A DNA stretch of 64,000 nt, taken from positions 149,182-213,181 of the forward strand of contig NZ_JALNTW010000004.1 in assembly GCF_023161665.1 (NCBI RefSeq). The letters are read 5' to 3'. A program made the position numbers and the translations under genes. This document shows, piece by piece, positions 37,834 to 46,585 of this stretch. The stretch's first letter is position 1. Every line of letters starts with the position of its first letter. The stretch comes from Shewanella sp. 1CM18E (GTDB lineage Bacteria > Pseudomonadota > Gammaproteobacteria > Enterobacterales > Shewanellaceae). The notes under the pieces were generated by a model that ran no database searches, was not told where the DNA came from, and saw only the letters and a list, made by a program, of their open reading frames with translations.

Positions 37834-38343
37834 ATGGCGAAAATTATTTTCACAATAATTTGCCTTGCAGTCGCAAGTTCTGCTCACGCAAAGAGCAGTA
37901 TTTTCAAGTGCACTAAAGACAATAAAATCGTCTTTAGTCAACACTCGTGCCCGACTGAATTTCGCCAGCATAAGATTGAATATCAACTCGGGATCACCAC
38001 AGAAACCGATTCAGATAAACGCATTGAGACTCAAGATCCGCTACAAGCGTTACTGAATAAAAAAACCATTTCAAAAGAGCGCTTATTACAGCTGTTAGAC
38101 AGTGAAGTGTATCGCTTGCGCCAAGAAAATAGTTATTACGAAATACTCAGAGCCAGTGAATTACAAAAGCTTGAGCGTAATCGCTATTGGCAGAAAAAAG
38201 AAAAAACAGATCCGAAATATCTAGAATCCCTTGATGAAATGAATCAGCACTTTGATCAGCTTGTTACCGCCAACGCAGGTGCCATTGATGTATTGATTGC
38301 TAGAAAACAACTCATCGAAGAAGAAGCCGCAAAAGCAAATTAA
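37834..38343 (+). CDS. DUF4124-type exported protein
   Basis: A 169-residue exported protein: signal peptide with cleavage after AHA near residue 20, then a short DUF4124-like beta module with two cysteines (FKCTKDNKIVFSQHSC). In that family the module reads roughly YKWxDxxGxxxYSxxPC. A charged, helical C-terminal half (about 60-169) follows. The family is periplasmic and of unknown function. AGGA lies ten bases upstream of the ATG. It is probably transcribed with the small gene that follows after 39 bases. Confidence 0.75.
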   Translation: MAKIIFTIICLAVASSAHAKSSIFKCTKDNKIVFSQHSCPTEFRQHKIEYQLGITTETDSDKRIETQDPLQALLNKKTISKERLLQLLDSEVYRLRQENSYYEILRASELQKLERNRYWQKKEKTDPKYLESLDEMNQHFDQLVTANAGAIDVLIARKQLIEEEAAKAN

Positions 38344-38382
38344 GTGTAAGCTGTACTGGACTATCTTCTGCCGGAGCACCTA

Positions 38383-38736
38383 TTGTCGACTCTTTCTTTA
38401 GCCTCACTCCAATGGCCAATTGCAGTTAAACATCTTCAGCAAGATGAACTCGTTTATCTCACAGAATTAACTGAGTTAACCGAACAACTGCCTATGTTAG
38501 GCAGCCTTGAAGAACTTACTATCATCGATAGCCGAGGTTTCAGTTACCAGATAGAAAATTGTGCAGCAGGTTTGCAATTACATTTATCAAGGCCGCAACC
38601 ATCGATGGAGCGCCTGATCGAATGGGTGCGACTTCATGCCAGCCAAGCAGGCCATTGCTGCACTAGTAAACTTGCAGCCAATAACATTGAGCAACTGTTT
38701 ACCATACTAGCCTTTATTGAAGACGGTGAGTTGTAA
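38383..38736 (+). CDS. Small uncharacterised protein (possibly DUF4144)
   Basis: A 117-residue protein without signal peptide. The start is a TTG with GGAG six bases upstream. It may belong to DUF4144, a small Shewanella/Vibrio family of unknown function; this is from general resemblance only. A CC pair (GHCCTS) lies near residue 88. It sits between the DUF4124 gene and a bidirectional terminator. Confidence 0.6.
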   Translation: MSTLSLASLQWPIAVKHLQQDELVYLTELTELTEQLPMLGSLEELTIIDSRGFSYQIENCAAGLQLHLSRPQPSMERLIEWVRLHASQAGHCCTSKLAANNIEQLFTILAFIEDGEL

Positions 38737-38777
38737 TGAATAACCCTCTAGCTTCAAACGATTAAAATAACAGACAC

Positions 38778-38807
38778 AAAAAAGCCAACCGCAACGGTTG
38801 GCTTATT
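38778..38807. terminator. Bidirectional terminator
   Basis: AAGCCAACC (38782-38790) pairs with GGTTGGCTT (38796-38804). The A run on the left gives a T run for the leftward ABC transporter, and ATTT follows on the right for the plus-strand genes. Confidence 0.85.
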
Positions 38808-38839
38808 TCAAGTGCTCAGTTCTCGGCAAGTTTTAGCGA

Positions 38840-39616
38840 TTAGCTTCTCAATCCAATACCGCGAGAAATAAGGTAGTAAGCCACGGCCCAAAGTACAGTA
38901 CAGAAACCTACCATCACCCCAATTGAAAGCGGCACGCTCATATCAGCGTAACCTAAGAAGCCATAACGGAATACGTTAATCATATACACGATTGGGTTTA
39001 ACGCCGATACACCTTGCCAGAACTCAGGCAATAACGATAGCGAGTAAAACACCCCACCTAAATAGGTCAGCGGTGTTAACACAAACGTAGGGACTATGCT
39101 GATGTCGTCATAGCTTTTAGCAAAGACGGCATTAATCAAGCCGCCCAGCGAAAACAGAATCGATGTCAGCAGTACAGTTAAGGCCACCAGCCCTAAGTGA
39201 TGCACGCTAATATCGACAAAAAATAACGCCACTAAAGTCACAATAGTGCCCACACAAAGACCACGTGCGACACCACCACCAACATAACCAGCAATAATCA
39301 CATAATGCGGCACAGGCGCCACAATCAGTTCTTCAAGGTTACGTTGAAACTTGGCACTGAAGAACGACGACACCACATTAGAGTATGAACTAGTGATCAC
39401 CGCCATCATGATCAAGCCCGGAGCAATAAACTCCATGTAAGACACGCCACCCATCTCACCAATGCGTTTACCAACCAAGTTACCAAAAATAAGGAAATAT
39501 AAGGTCATACTAATCGCTGGCGGCACTAAGGTTTGCACCCAAATACGGGTAAAGCGGTTAACCTCTTTATTTAAGATACTTTTAAAAGCTGTGAAATACA
39601 GCGCTCTCATGTTCAT
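38840..39616 (-). CDS. yadH: ABC-2 type transporter permease (YadH-like)
   Basis: A 258-residue inner-membrane permease with six predicted helices, of the ABC-2 type. It contains the family stretch FIAPGLIMMAVI and the C-terminal segment with LNPIVYMINVFRYG. Its ATG overlaps the last four bases of the ATPase gene (ATGA), so the two subunits are co-translated. It resembles E. coli YadH, whose substrate is unknown. Confidence 0.9.
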   Translation of the reverse strand: MNMRALYFTAFKSILNKEVNRFTRIWVQTLVPPAISMTLYFLIFGNLVGKRIGEMGGVSYMEFIAPGLIMMAVITSSYSNVVSSFFSAKFQRNLEELIVAPVPHYVIIAGYVGGGVARGLCVGTIVTLVALFFVDISVHHLGLVALTVLLTSILFSLGGLINAVFAKSYDDISIVPTFVLTPLTYLGGVFYSLSLLPEFWQGVSALNPIVYMINVFRYGFLGYADMSVPLSIGVMVGFCTVLWAVAYYLISRGIGLRS

Positions 39617-40557
39617 TTCACACCTCCGGTTTGCTTGCCTTTTTCAACTAATTCAACAAACAGCTCTTCTAAGCGGTTTGCTTTATTACGCATCGACAGT
39701 ACTTGTATGCCTTGCTCATTTAACTGAACAAACACGCTGTTAAGCCCTTGCTCTTTCGCCACATCCACTTCTAATGTATGGCTGTCAGTTAAGCGGCACT
39801 CAACACCGTTAAGCGCTGGCACTGCGGCTAAATCATCTTTTAAATCCAGCACAAAGGTTTCAATATTTAAGCGGCTTAATAGTGACTTCATGCTAGTACA
39901 CTCCACCAGCACACCTTTATCGATAATACCGATATTGCGGCACAGCATTTCGGCTTCTTCAAGGTAGTGGGTGGTAAGAATAATCGTCACACCTTGCTGA
40001 TTTAGATCGGTTAAGAAAGTCCACATCGAGCGACGCAGCTCAATATCAACTCCCGCAGTTGGCTCATCAAGAATTAACAACTTTGGCTCATGCATTAATG
40101 CGCGAGCAATCATCAAACGGCGCTTCATACCGCCTGAAAGCTCACGTGCAGGGCTATTACGCTTTTCCCATAAATCCAGCTGCGATAAATATTTTTCAGC
40201 ACGCTCAAGGGCTACATCACGCTTAACGCCGTAGTAACCGGCTTGATTCAACACAATCTGCTGCACTGTTTCAAACTGATTGAAATTAAACTCTTGCGGC
40301 ACTAATCCAATACACAGCTTAGCCAGCTCTAACTCCGAGTCGATATCATGTTCAAACACCGACACCTTGCCAGACGTTTTTTGCACTAACGAGCTAATCA
40401 CGCCAATTGTGGTCGACTTACCTGCACCGTTAGGGCCTAAAAGAGCGAAAAAGTCACCTTTATTGACCGTTAAACTAATGCCTTTAACCGCTTCAACTCC
40501 ACCTTTATAGGTCTTTTTAAGCGAGTCAATAACAAGGGCTGCTTGAGAATTTGCCAT
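39613..40557 (-). CDS. yadG: ABC transporter ATP-binding protein (YadG-like)
   Basis: A 314-residue ATPase with Walker A GPNGAGKST, Q-loop VPQEFNF, signature LSGGMKRR, Walker B LLILDEPTAGVD and H-loop TTHYLEEAE. The start MANSQAA at 40557 gives the usual YadG length; the open frame runs further upstream to 40620, but that would read through the hpt terminator hairpin. It pairs with the overlapping permease gene to form an exporter. Its substrate is unknown. Confidence 0.92.
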   Translation of the reverse strand: MANSQAALVIDSLKKTYKGGVEAVKGISLTVNKGDFFALLGPNGAGKSTTIGVISSLVQKTSGKVSVFEHDIDSELELAKLCIGLVPQEFNFNQFETVQQIVLNQAGYYGVKRDVALERAEKYLSQLDLWEKRNSPARELSGGMKRRLMIARALMHEPKLLILDEPTAGVDIELRRSMWTFLTDLNQQGVTIILTTHYLEEAEMLCRNIGIIDKGVLVECTSMKSLLSRLNIETFVLDLKDDLAAVPALNGVECRLTDSHTLEVDVAKEQGLNSVFVQLNEQGIQVLSMRNKANRLEELFVELVEKGKQTGGVK

Positions 40558-40584
40558 GGTTATTTCAATCCGTCTGAAAGATAT

Positions 40585-40608
40585 AAAAAACTCCCGCAGT
40601 GCGGGAGT
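40585..40608 (-). terminator. Terminator of hpt
   Basis: ACTCCCGC and GCGGGAGT pair around a short loop, followed by six T on the minus strand. It separates mpl-ubiX-hpt from the YadGH operon. Confidence 0.9.
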
Positions 40609-40691
40609 CGATAAGGTCATTACGCATTAAAATAAGCATTCAAACGAGGTACGCTAAACTTTCCTCTTTAAATGCTCAATTTAGATGGTAA

Positions 40692-41225
40692 TTAGTCCTC
40701 TAATGGAACAACTTTAGCGATGTAAGGCAGATTACGATACTGCTCCGCATAGTCGATACCATAACCTACGATAAACTCGTCAGGAATAGTAAAGCCAATA
40801 AAATCAACTGGTACGTCAACTTCACGGCGCTCTGGTTTATCTAAAAGCGTACAAAGCGCAAGGCTCTTAGGCTCACGTAGTAACAGCATGTCACGCACTT
40901 TGTTCAAGGTATTGCCAGAGTCAATAAGATCTTCAACAATCAGTACGTCACGCCCCTGAATTTCAGACTGTACGTCTTTAAGGATTTTTACGTCACGGCT
41001 GCTAGTCATAGCGTTGCCATAGCTTGATACCGACATAAAGTCGATTTCAACATGACCTTTAATACGTCTGCAAAGATCTGCCATAAACACAACAGAACCT
41101 TTTAACAGACCTACCATTAATAGGCGGTCGCTATCGGCATAATGAGCATTGATTTGCTCAGCCAAAATATCCAATTTTTGATCGATCTCTTCAGCAGTGA
41201 TCATCACTTCAGTGGTGTGTTTCAT
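40692..41225 (-). CDS. hpt: Hypoxanthine phosphoribosyltransferase
   Basis: A 177-residue purine salvage enzyme that makes IMP (and GMP) from base and PRPP. The PRPP-binding signature is [13 protein letters not shown]. The start MKHTTEV at 41225 is supported by GAGAG upstream; the frame is open further but would overlap ubiX. It is the last gene of the mpl-ubiX-hpt run, seven bases after the ubiX stop. Confidence 0.95.
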   Translation of the reverse strand: MKHTTEVMITAEEIDQKLDILAEQINAHYADSDRLLMVGLLKGSVVFMADLCRRIKGHVEIDFMSVSSYGNAMTSSRDVKILKDVQSEIQGRDVLIVEDLIDSGNTLNKVRDMLLLREPKSLALCTLLDKPERREVDVPVDFIGFTIPDEFIVGYGIDYAEQYRNLPYIAKVVPLED

Positions 41226-41232
41226 ATAACTC

Positions 41233-41886
41233 TCAGTAGTCGATGTCGCTAACGTTATGCTTGTCATAACCCCAACGATTCGTTAGTGCATGGTTAACGC
41301 CCAGATGGTCAAGAATTCGAGCGACCATGAAGTCTACCAGATCTTCAACCGATTTGGGATTATGATAAAAGCCTGGTGCTGCTGGCATGATGGTGGCGCC
41401 TAACTTAGAAAGCGATAACATATGCTCTAAGTGTATGGCACTAAAAGGAGTTTCGCGAGGAACCAAGATTAATTGGCCGCGCTCTTTTATTACCACATCG
41501 GCAGCTCTTTCGAGCAAATTATTACTCATGCCTGTGGCAACCGCTGCCAATGTGCCTGTACTACAAGGGCAAATCACCATCTGCTTCGGTGCCGCAGAGC
41601 CTGATGCTGGCGGTGAAAACCACTCCTCCTTGCCCAGTACAATAAGCTCACCAGCGACTTCACCAAATTGAGCAAGCAATTGCTCTTTGGCTTTTTCACC
41701 ATTGGCACTTAATTGTAAGCCTTGCTCGGTCGCCAACACGACGCGCGCTGCAGAGGAGATCATCAAAAACACCTGATAATCGCTTTTTAATAATATTTCC
41801 AGCAGCCTCAAGCCATAAGGTGCCCCTGACGCACCAGTCCAAGCCAAGCTTATCGACTTTTCTGCTTTACGATATTTAACGCTCAT
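41233..41886 (-). CDS. ubiX: Flavin prenyltransferase UbiX
   Basis: A 217-residue flavoprotein that prenylates FMN to make the cofactor for the ubiquinone-pathway decarboxylase UbiD. N-terminal [13 protein letters not shown], the [14 protein letters not shown] stretch and [16 protein letters not shown], with the conserved arginine and glutamate, identify the family. It is six bases downstream of mpl and seven upstream of hpt, so the three genes form one operon. Confidence 0.95.
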   Translation of the reverse strand: MSVKYRKAEKSISLAWTGASGAPYGLRLLEILLKSDYQVFLMISSAARVVLATEQGLQLSANGEKAKEQLLAQFGEVAGELIVLGKEEWFSPPASGSAAPKQMVICPCSTGTLAAVATGMSNNLLERAADVVIKERGQLILVPRETPFSAIHLEHMLSLSKLGATIMPAAPGFYHNPKSVEDLVDFMVARILDHLGVNHALTNRWGYDKHNVSDIDY

Positions 41887-41892
41887 GGTTGA

Positions 41893-43278
41893 TTATTTAC
41901 CTTGCTGACTACGTAACTTACTCAGCAGTTTTTGATGCAAACCACCAAAGCCACCGTTACTCATAACAATAATAGTCTCTCCGGGCTCAGCTTGAGACGC
42001 GACTTGGTGAACTATCTCATCTATGTCGTAGCGCACTTCAACCGGAATTGACCCGCCAGCCATTGCTGACTGAATGTCCCAATCAATATTGCCAGCTTGA
42101 TACAAAAACGCCTTGCTCGCTAAGCTTAGCGAATTAGCTAAAGTGTCTTTATGCACACCGCTTTTCATCGTGTTAGAGCGAGGCTCTAAAATAACGGTGA
42201 TTTTACCGCTACCTACACGAGCACGCATGCCACTTAGCGAAGTGGTGATTGCTGTAGGGTGATGAGCAAAATCATCATACACCTCAACACCAGCAATCGT
42301 ATCTAATAGCTCCATACGGCGCTTTGGCGGCGCAAACTGCGTTAACGCCTCAATGGCCGCTTGAGGTTTCACCCCAACATGGCGCGCAGCAGCAATCGCC
42401 ATTACTGCGTTTTCAATATTGTGCTGGCCAATTAACTGCCAATCCAAAATGCCCTGCGACTCACCATCAAAGAAGACTTCAAACTTATGGCCATCATCCG
42501 TTAAATTCACGGCGTACCAGCCATTTTGATTGGCTGATAAATGATATTGCTCTTGCTCGCTCCAGCAGCCCATATCAATCACTTGCTGCACACTGCTCGC
42601 ATCAGCAGGCCAAATGATTTTGCCTTCACCCGGGACGGTACGTATTACGTGATTAAACTGACGTTGGATCGCTTTTAAATCATCAAAAATATCAGCGTGG
42701 TCAAACTCTAAGTTATTTATCACTAAGGTGCGTGGCTGGTAATGGACGAACTTGGAGCGCTTATCAAAAAATGCGCTGTCGTATTCGTCTGCTTCAACCA
42801 CAAAGAAAGGCGAGCCACCGAGACGGGCCGATACCCCAAAGTTTTGCGGTACGCCACCAATCAAAAATCCAGGCTCATAACCACAATCTTCTAAGATCCA
42901 TGCCAACATACTGGAAGTTGAGGTTTTACCATGAGTACCAGATACGGCTAACACCCAACGCTGCGGCAGAATATGCTCAGCTAAAAACTGTGGACCAGAG
43001 GTATATTTAAGGCCGCGATTTAATACCGCTTCAACACAAGGATTACCGCGACTCATGGCATTGCCAATCACAACCAAGTCTGGTGCGTCATCTTCATTTG
43101 TGCCTAATTGAGATGGGTCAAACCCTTGAATAAGCTCAATCCCCTGCTCTTCAAGCTGAGTGCTCATTGGCGGATAAACATTGGCATCACTGCCCGTAAC
43201 CTTGTGCCCTTCAGCTCTAGCCAGTAAAGCTAAGCCGCCCATGAAAGTGCCACAAATTCCTAAAATATGTACGTGCAT
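41893..43278 (-). CDS. mpl: UDP-MurNAc:L-Ala-gamma-D-Glu-meso-DAP ligase (murein recycling)
   Basis: A 461-residue Mur-family ligase that attaches recycled tripeptide to UDP-MurNAc. It has the N-terminal MHVHILGICGTFMGG, the ATP loop SGTHGKTSTSSML, and the EFDHADIFD and HHPTAI motifs. The start at 43278 matches known Mpl; the upstream in-frame extension of 17 residues is not family-like. It is the first gene of the mpl-ubiX-hpt operon. Confidence 0.95.
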   Translation of the reverse strand: MHVHILGICGTFMGGLALLARAEGHKVTGSDANVYPPMSTQLEEQGIELIQGFDPSQLGTNEDDAPDLVVIGNAMSRGNPCVEAVLNRGLKYTSGPQFLAEHILPQRWVLAVSGTHGKTSTSSMLAWILEDCGYEPGFLIGGVPQNFGVSARLGGSPFFVVEADEYDSAFFDKRSKFVHYQPRTLVINNLEFDHADIFDDLKAIQRQFNHVIRTVPGEGKIIWPADASSVQQVIDMGCWSEQEQYHLSANQNGWYAVNLTDDGHKFEVFFDGESQGILDWQLIGQHNIENAVMAIAAARHVGVKPQAAIEALTQFAPPKRRMELLDTIAGVEVYDDFAHHPTAITTSLSGMRARVGSGKITVILEPRSNTMKSGVHKDTLANSLSLASKAFLYQAGNIDWDIQSAMAGGSIPVEVRYDIDEIVHQVASQAEPGETIIVMSNGGFGGLHQKLLSKLRSQQGK

Positions 43279-43605
43279 ACCGTCACTCTGATGAATGAAA
43301 AATCTGCCTAATTCTAACCAATTCCGCACAATATTGTCAGTTAACTCGTGTTTAATATTCGCTAATCACAGCGGTTGCCAATATGACATGCTCTTAGCCA
43401 GTGTTGAAGCCTATCGCCCGTCAGCGCCAGTTCACACTTTTTAGTAAAAATTTGACAAATAAATGCGTGTTATCACCTTGTGTAACACCCACTATTTAAG
43501 CAATCAGTCACATACGGTATAACTGCATCGAAAAGGCTACCACGCCGGTAGTGCTTCAGCTGAAACTGGCTGACTAACTGAGAATGCCTAAAAGGACTCC
43601 ACGCT
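43279..43605. other. Divergent promoter region mpl / Dcu transporter
   Basis: About 327 bases. It contains an inverted repeat GTGTTA-N10-TAACAC at 43467-43488 of the size of a dimeric regulator site. I could not match it to CRP, FNR or ArcA. Confidence 0.45.
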
Positions 43606-44922
43606 ATGTTTTTCATACATATGCTCTTGTTGTTAACTGTTATTTTTGTGGGGATCCGCCACGGTGGTGTGGCCTTTGGCTTACTTGGGGGCTTGGGCGT
43701 ATCGATTCTTGCTTTTGTGTTTGGCATTGCGCCAGGAAATCCGCCTATCAACGTGATGTTGATTATTTTGGCAGTTGTAGCAGCCTCTGCCACCCTAGAA
43801 GCCACTGGCGGTTTAAAACTGCTAGTACGCTACGCCGAAAAACTGCTGCGTAAACACCCTAACCAAATCGTATTTCTCGGCCCACTGTGTACTTACTCAT
43901 TAACGGTTTTAGTCGGTACTGGCCATTCGGTTTACCCGCTATTGCCGGTAATTTACGATGTTGCTTACAAAAAAGGCATCCGTCCTGAGCGTCCCCTTGC
44001 CATTGCTACCGTTGCATCGCAAATGGGGATTACCGCCAGCCCAATTGCAGCGGCAGCAGCCGTAGTGATTGCCAGCTCTATGGAAAACAACCTTGATATT
44101 AGTCTTATTGATGTGCTGCTCGTCACCATTCCATCGACTCTAATAGGTGTACTTGTTGCCTCAACCTGGAGCCTTAATCGCGGTAAAGATCTCGATAAAG
44201 ACCCTGAGTTTCAAGCGCGCTTACAAGATGAAGATTTTAGAAATAGCCTGATTGATACTGAGTCAGACAGCAGCGATAGCGCTAAGAATGACAGCACTGC
44301 TAAGAAAGGTTTAAGCATCTTCTTACTGGGTATTTTGTCGGTGATTGCGCTGGCAATGTTTGGCGACCAACTACTACCAGAAGGCGTGAAGATGTCGGTC
44401 GCCATTCAGTTTATGATGCTATCTGTGGGCGCGATTATCTTATTAGCGACCAAGATTGACCCGAAGAAAATCGTCCACAGCAATGTGTTTATTGCAGGTA
44501 TGACGGCAGTGATTATTATCTTCGGTATCGCGTGGCTAAGTGACACCATTATTGGCCACCACAAGAGCTACTTGATTGAATCAGTCAGCGATATTGTGCA
44601 CGCGCACCCTTGGTCATTTGCCATTGCTATGTTTACCGCTTCGGTATTTCTAAAAAGCCAAGCAGCAACCTTAACCATTATGTTGCCACTGGGCTTCTCG
44701 TTAGGCATTCCTGCGCCAGTATTAATCGGCGTTTTACCCGCTTGTTATGCCTACTTCTTCTTCCCATTCTACCCAAGTGACCTAGCGGCCATTAGCTTTG
44801 ACAGAACTGGGACAACGCATATTGGTAAGTACATCGTTAATCACAGCTTTATTATGCCGGGCTTTATTGGCGTCATCACAGCTACAGTTGTGGGTTACGC
44901 TATCTCAATGATGATTAATTAA
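43606..44922 (+). CDS. Anaerobic C4-dicarboxylate transporter, DcuA/DcuB family
   Basis: A 438-residue membrane protein with ten to twelve helices that matches the Dcu family of fumarate/succinate antiporters. It has the N-terminal VGIRHGGVAFGLLGGLGV, the GTGHSVYPLLPVIYDVAYK and ASQMGITASPIAAA segments, and the late SFDRTGTTHIGKYIVNHSF. A hydrophilic, Ser/Asp-rich cytoplasmic loop lies near residues 205-235. In relatives it supports fumarate respiration, fitting a facultative anaerobe such as Shewanella. Sequence alone does not separate DcuA from DcuB. AAGGA precedes the ATG. Confidence 0.92.
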   Translation: MFFIHMLLLLTVIFVGIRHGGVAFGLLGGLGVSILAFVFGIAPGNPPINVMLIILAVVAASATLEATGGLKLLVRYAEKLLRKHPNQIVFLGPLCTYSLTVLVGTGHSVYPLLPVIYDVAYKKGIRPERPLAIATVASQMGITASPIAAAAAVVIASSMENNLDISLIDVLLVTIPSTLIGVLVASTWSLNRGKDLDKDPEFQARLQDEDFRNSLIDTESDSSDSAKNDSTAKKGLSIFLLGILSVIALAMFGDQLLPEGVKMSVAIQFMMLSVGAIILLATKIDPKKIVHSNVFIAGMTAVIIIFGIAWLSDTIIGHHKSYLIESVSDIVHAHPWSFAIAMFTASVFLKSQAATLTIMLPLGFSLGIPAPVLIGVLPACYAYFFFPFYPSDLAAISFDRTGTTHIGKYIVNHSFIMPGFIGVITATVVGYAISMMIN

Positions 44923-44978
44923 CTTACCATTTTAATCACAGAGCTAGCAGCTTTAACGGTTAAATAGCGGTAAAGTAC

Positions 44979-45002
44979 AGGCGCCAATATGGCGCCTTTT
45001 TA
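44979..45002 (+). terminator. Terminator of the Dcu gene
   Basis: AGGCGCC (44979-44985) pairs with GGCGCCT (44991-44997) around AATAT, followed by a T run. Confidence 0.9.
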
Positions 45003-45031
45003 TTGTTCATTTTCTAATAAGAGTCCATCCA

Positions 45032-45685
45032 ATGAGTCAGCCATTTTCATTAAACGATAGCCAGTTGCTAATGGACATTATGCGCCTTCGCCGTGACGTT
45101 CGTGGTAATCACTTTTTAGCGACGCCAGTTGATGACAGCGTGTTAGATAAACTGCTTGAAGCTGCCCTGCACGCTCCATCGGTGGGTTATTCGCAGCCTT
45201 GGCAGTTTGTGGTAGTTCGCGATGACACGATTAAGCAGCAAGTACATCAGTCCTTTACCGCCGCCAACAGCGCTGGTAAAGCGCAATTTAGCACTGACAA
45301 ACAACTTCAATACAGCAAGCTTAAGCTTGAAGGTATACTCGAAGCGCCCGTTAATCTAGCAGTGTTTTATCAAAACCAAACAGCTCCAGTACTTGGGCAA
45401 ACCAGCATGCCAGATATGGGACGCTTTAGCGTAGTGTGCGCCATTCAAAACCTATGGCTTATGGCGCGTTCACTCAATATAGGTGTGGGCTGGGTAAGTA
45501 TTGTTGACCCAGAAGCTATAAAACACGCGGTGGATGCACCAGCTAGCAGCGAGCTGATTGGTTATTTGTGTATCGGCTATGTGGATGAGTTCTTAGATGA
45601 GCCAGAGCTGAAAACCGCCGGCTGGGCAGAGCAAAAACATAAGCAAGATGTGGTGTTTCAAAACAGCTTTAATTCAGCCGAATAA
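45032..45685 (+). CDS. bluB: 5,6-dimethylbenzimidazole synthase
   Basis: A 217-residue member of the nitroreductase-like BluB family that fragments FMNH2 with oxygen to make the lower ligand of vitamin B12. The family-specific RRDVRGNHF, HAPSVGYSQPWQF (FMN site) and GVGWVSIVDP segments are present. No other cobalamin gene is near, so it probably serves lower-ligand replacement or a pathway encoded elsewhere. It starts about 30 bases after the Dcu terminator. Confidence 0.92.
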   Translation: MSQPFSLNDSQLLMDIMRLRRDVRGNHFLATPVDDSVLDKLLEAALHAPSVGYSQPWQFVVVRDDTIKQQVHQSFTAANSAGKAQFSTDKQLQYSKLKLEGILEAPVNLAVFYQNQTAPVLGQTSMPDMGRFSVVCAIQNLWLMARSLNIGVGWVSIVDPEAIKHAVDAPASSELIGYLCIGYVDEFLDEPELKTAGWAEQKHKQDVVFQNSFNSAE

Positions 45686-45783
45686 AAAAATTAAAAAAAT
45701 AAAACCCTTTTTCAAAACGGCTGCGTTTATACCAAACAAGACGAGCAAATAGCTTAGTCATCTACTCATTGTTTGGAGCTTTT

Positions 45784-46494
45784 ATGAAATCATCAATTAT
45801 CGCAGCCGTTATCTCTACTGTTATTGCATCAACTTCTTTCGTTGCTAGCGCCCAAGCCGCCGATGTCGACTTTGCTCACCTAAACACCATAGGTACCAGC
45901 GAGCTGACAGTTAAAGCTGATATGGCTGAAGTGAACGTTGAAGTGGTGATTAAAGCTAAAACCGCACAAGAAGCAAAGCGTGGATCAGATAAAGCCGTTG
46001 CTAGCTTTTTAGCCCGCCTTGAAAAAGCCGGCGTTGATAAATCACTTATTCAAAGCGCTAATATCAATTTACAGCCGCAATACCATTACGAGAAGAACAA
46101 GCCTAATCAGCTTATCGGCTACAATGCCAATCGCCGCATTACTGTCACGGTAATGGATCTTGCCAAGTTAAATAGCATTCTTGACTCAGCGCTTGAGCAA
46201 GGCATTAACCGCATCAATAACATTGCACTTAAGTCGAGTAAAGAAGCTGAGTATGTCGAGCAAGCACGTATGGCAGCGATTAAAGATGCGCAGCAAAAAG
46301 CCAAAAGCCTAGCTGAAGGCTTTGGTGAAGAGCTAGATGGCGTATGGCAGATCAGCTACTTTGAACAGCGCCCTATTCAACCTGTTATGCTACGCATGAA
46401 TTCAGAAGCAAAAAGCTTCGATGCAGGCCAAAGCTATCAACAAGGGCAAGTGATGATCAAAGATAGAGTCGAAGTGACTTACCGTTTGAAATAA
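45784..46494 (+). CDS. SIMPL (DUF541) periplasmic protein, YggE-like
   Basis: A 236-residue exported protein: signal peptide with cleavage after AQA near residue 27, then a SIMPL/DUF541 domain to the end (GTSELTVKADMAEVNVEV and the C-terminal RVEVTYRLK). E. coli YggE is linked to lowering oxidative stress; the mechanism is unknown. The ATG at 45784 has TTGGAG five to nine bases upstream; an in-frame TTG at 45769 is less likely. A bidirectional terminator follows. Confidence 0.88.
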   Translation: MKSSIIAAVISTVIASTSFVASAQAADVDFAHLNTIGTSELTVKADMAEVNVEVVIKAKTAQEAKRGSDKAVASFLARLEKAGVDKSLIQSANINLQPQYHYEKNKPNQLIGYNANRRITVTVMDLAKLNSILDSALEQGINRINNIALKSSKEAEYVEQARMAAIKDAQQKAKSLAEGFGEELDGVWQISYFEQRPIQPVMLRMNSEAKSFDAGQSYQQGQVMIKDRVEVTYRLK

Positions 46495-46531
46495 TCACTT
46501 GAAATAGCCGCTGCAATAGCAAAACAGCAAC

Positions 46532-46561
46532 AAAAAGGCTTACCCAAAAGGTAAGCCTTTT
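46532..46561. terminator. Bidirectional terminator between SIMPL and porin genes
   Basis: AAGGCTTACC (46535-46544) and GGTAAGCCTT (46550-46559) are perfectly complementary, with A and T runs on either side. Confidence 0.92.
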
Positions 46562-46585
46562 CAATGCAAACAACTAGCAAAAGAT

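Noticed and set aside
43440-43490. FNR or CRP site upstream of the Dcu gene
   Set aside because: TTGAC-like and TCAC-like words occur, but neither reaches a symmetric TTGAT-N4-ATCAA or TGTGA-N6-TCACA pattern.
43584-43853. Alternative frame at the start of the Dcu transporter gene
   Set aside because: The 438-residue frame has the membrane helices and family motifs; the overlapping frame is a shadow.
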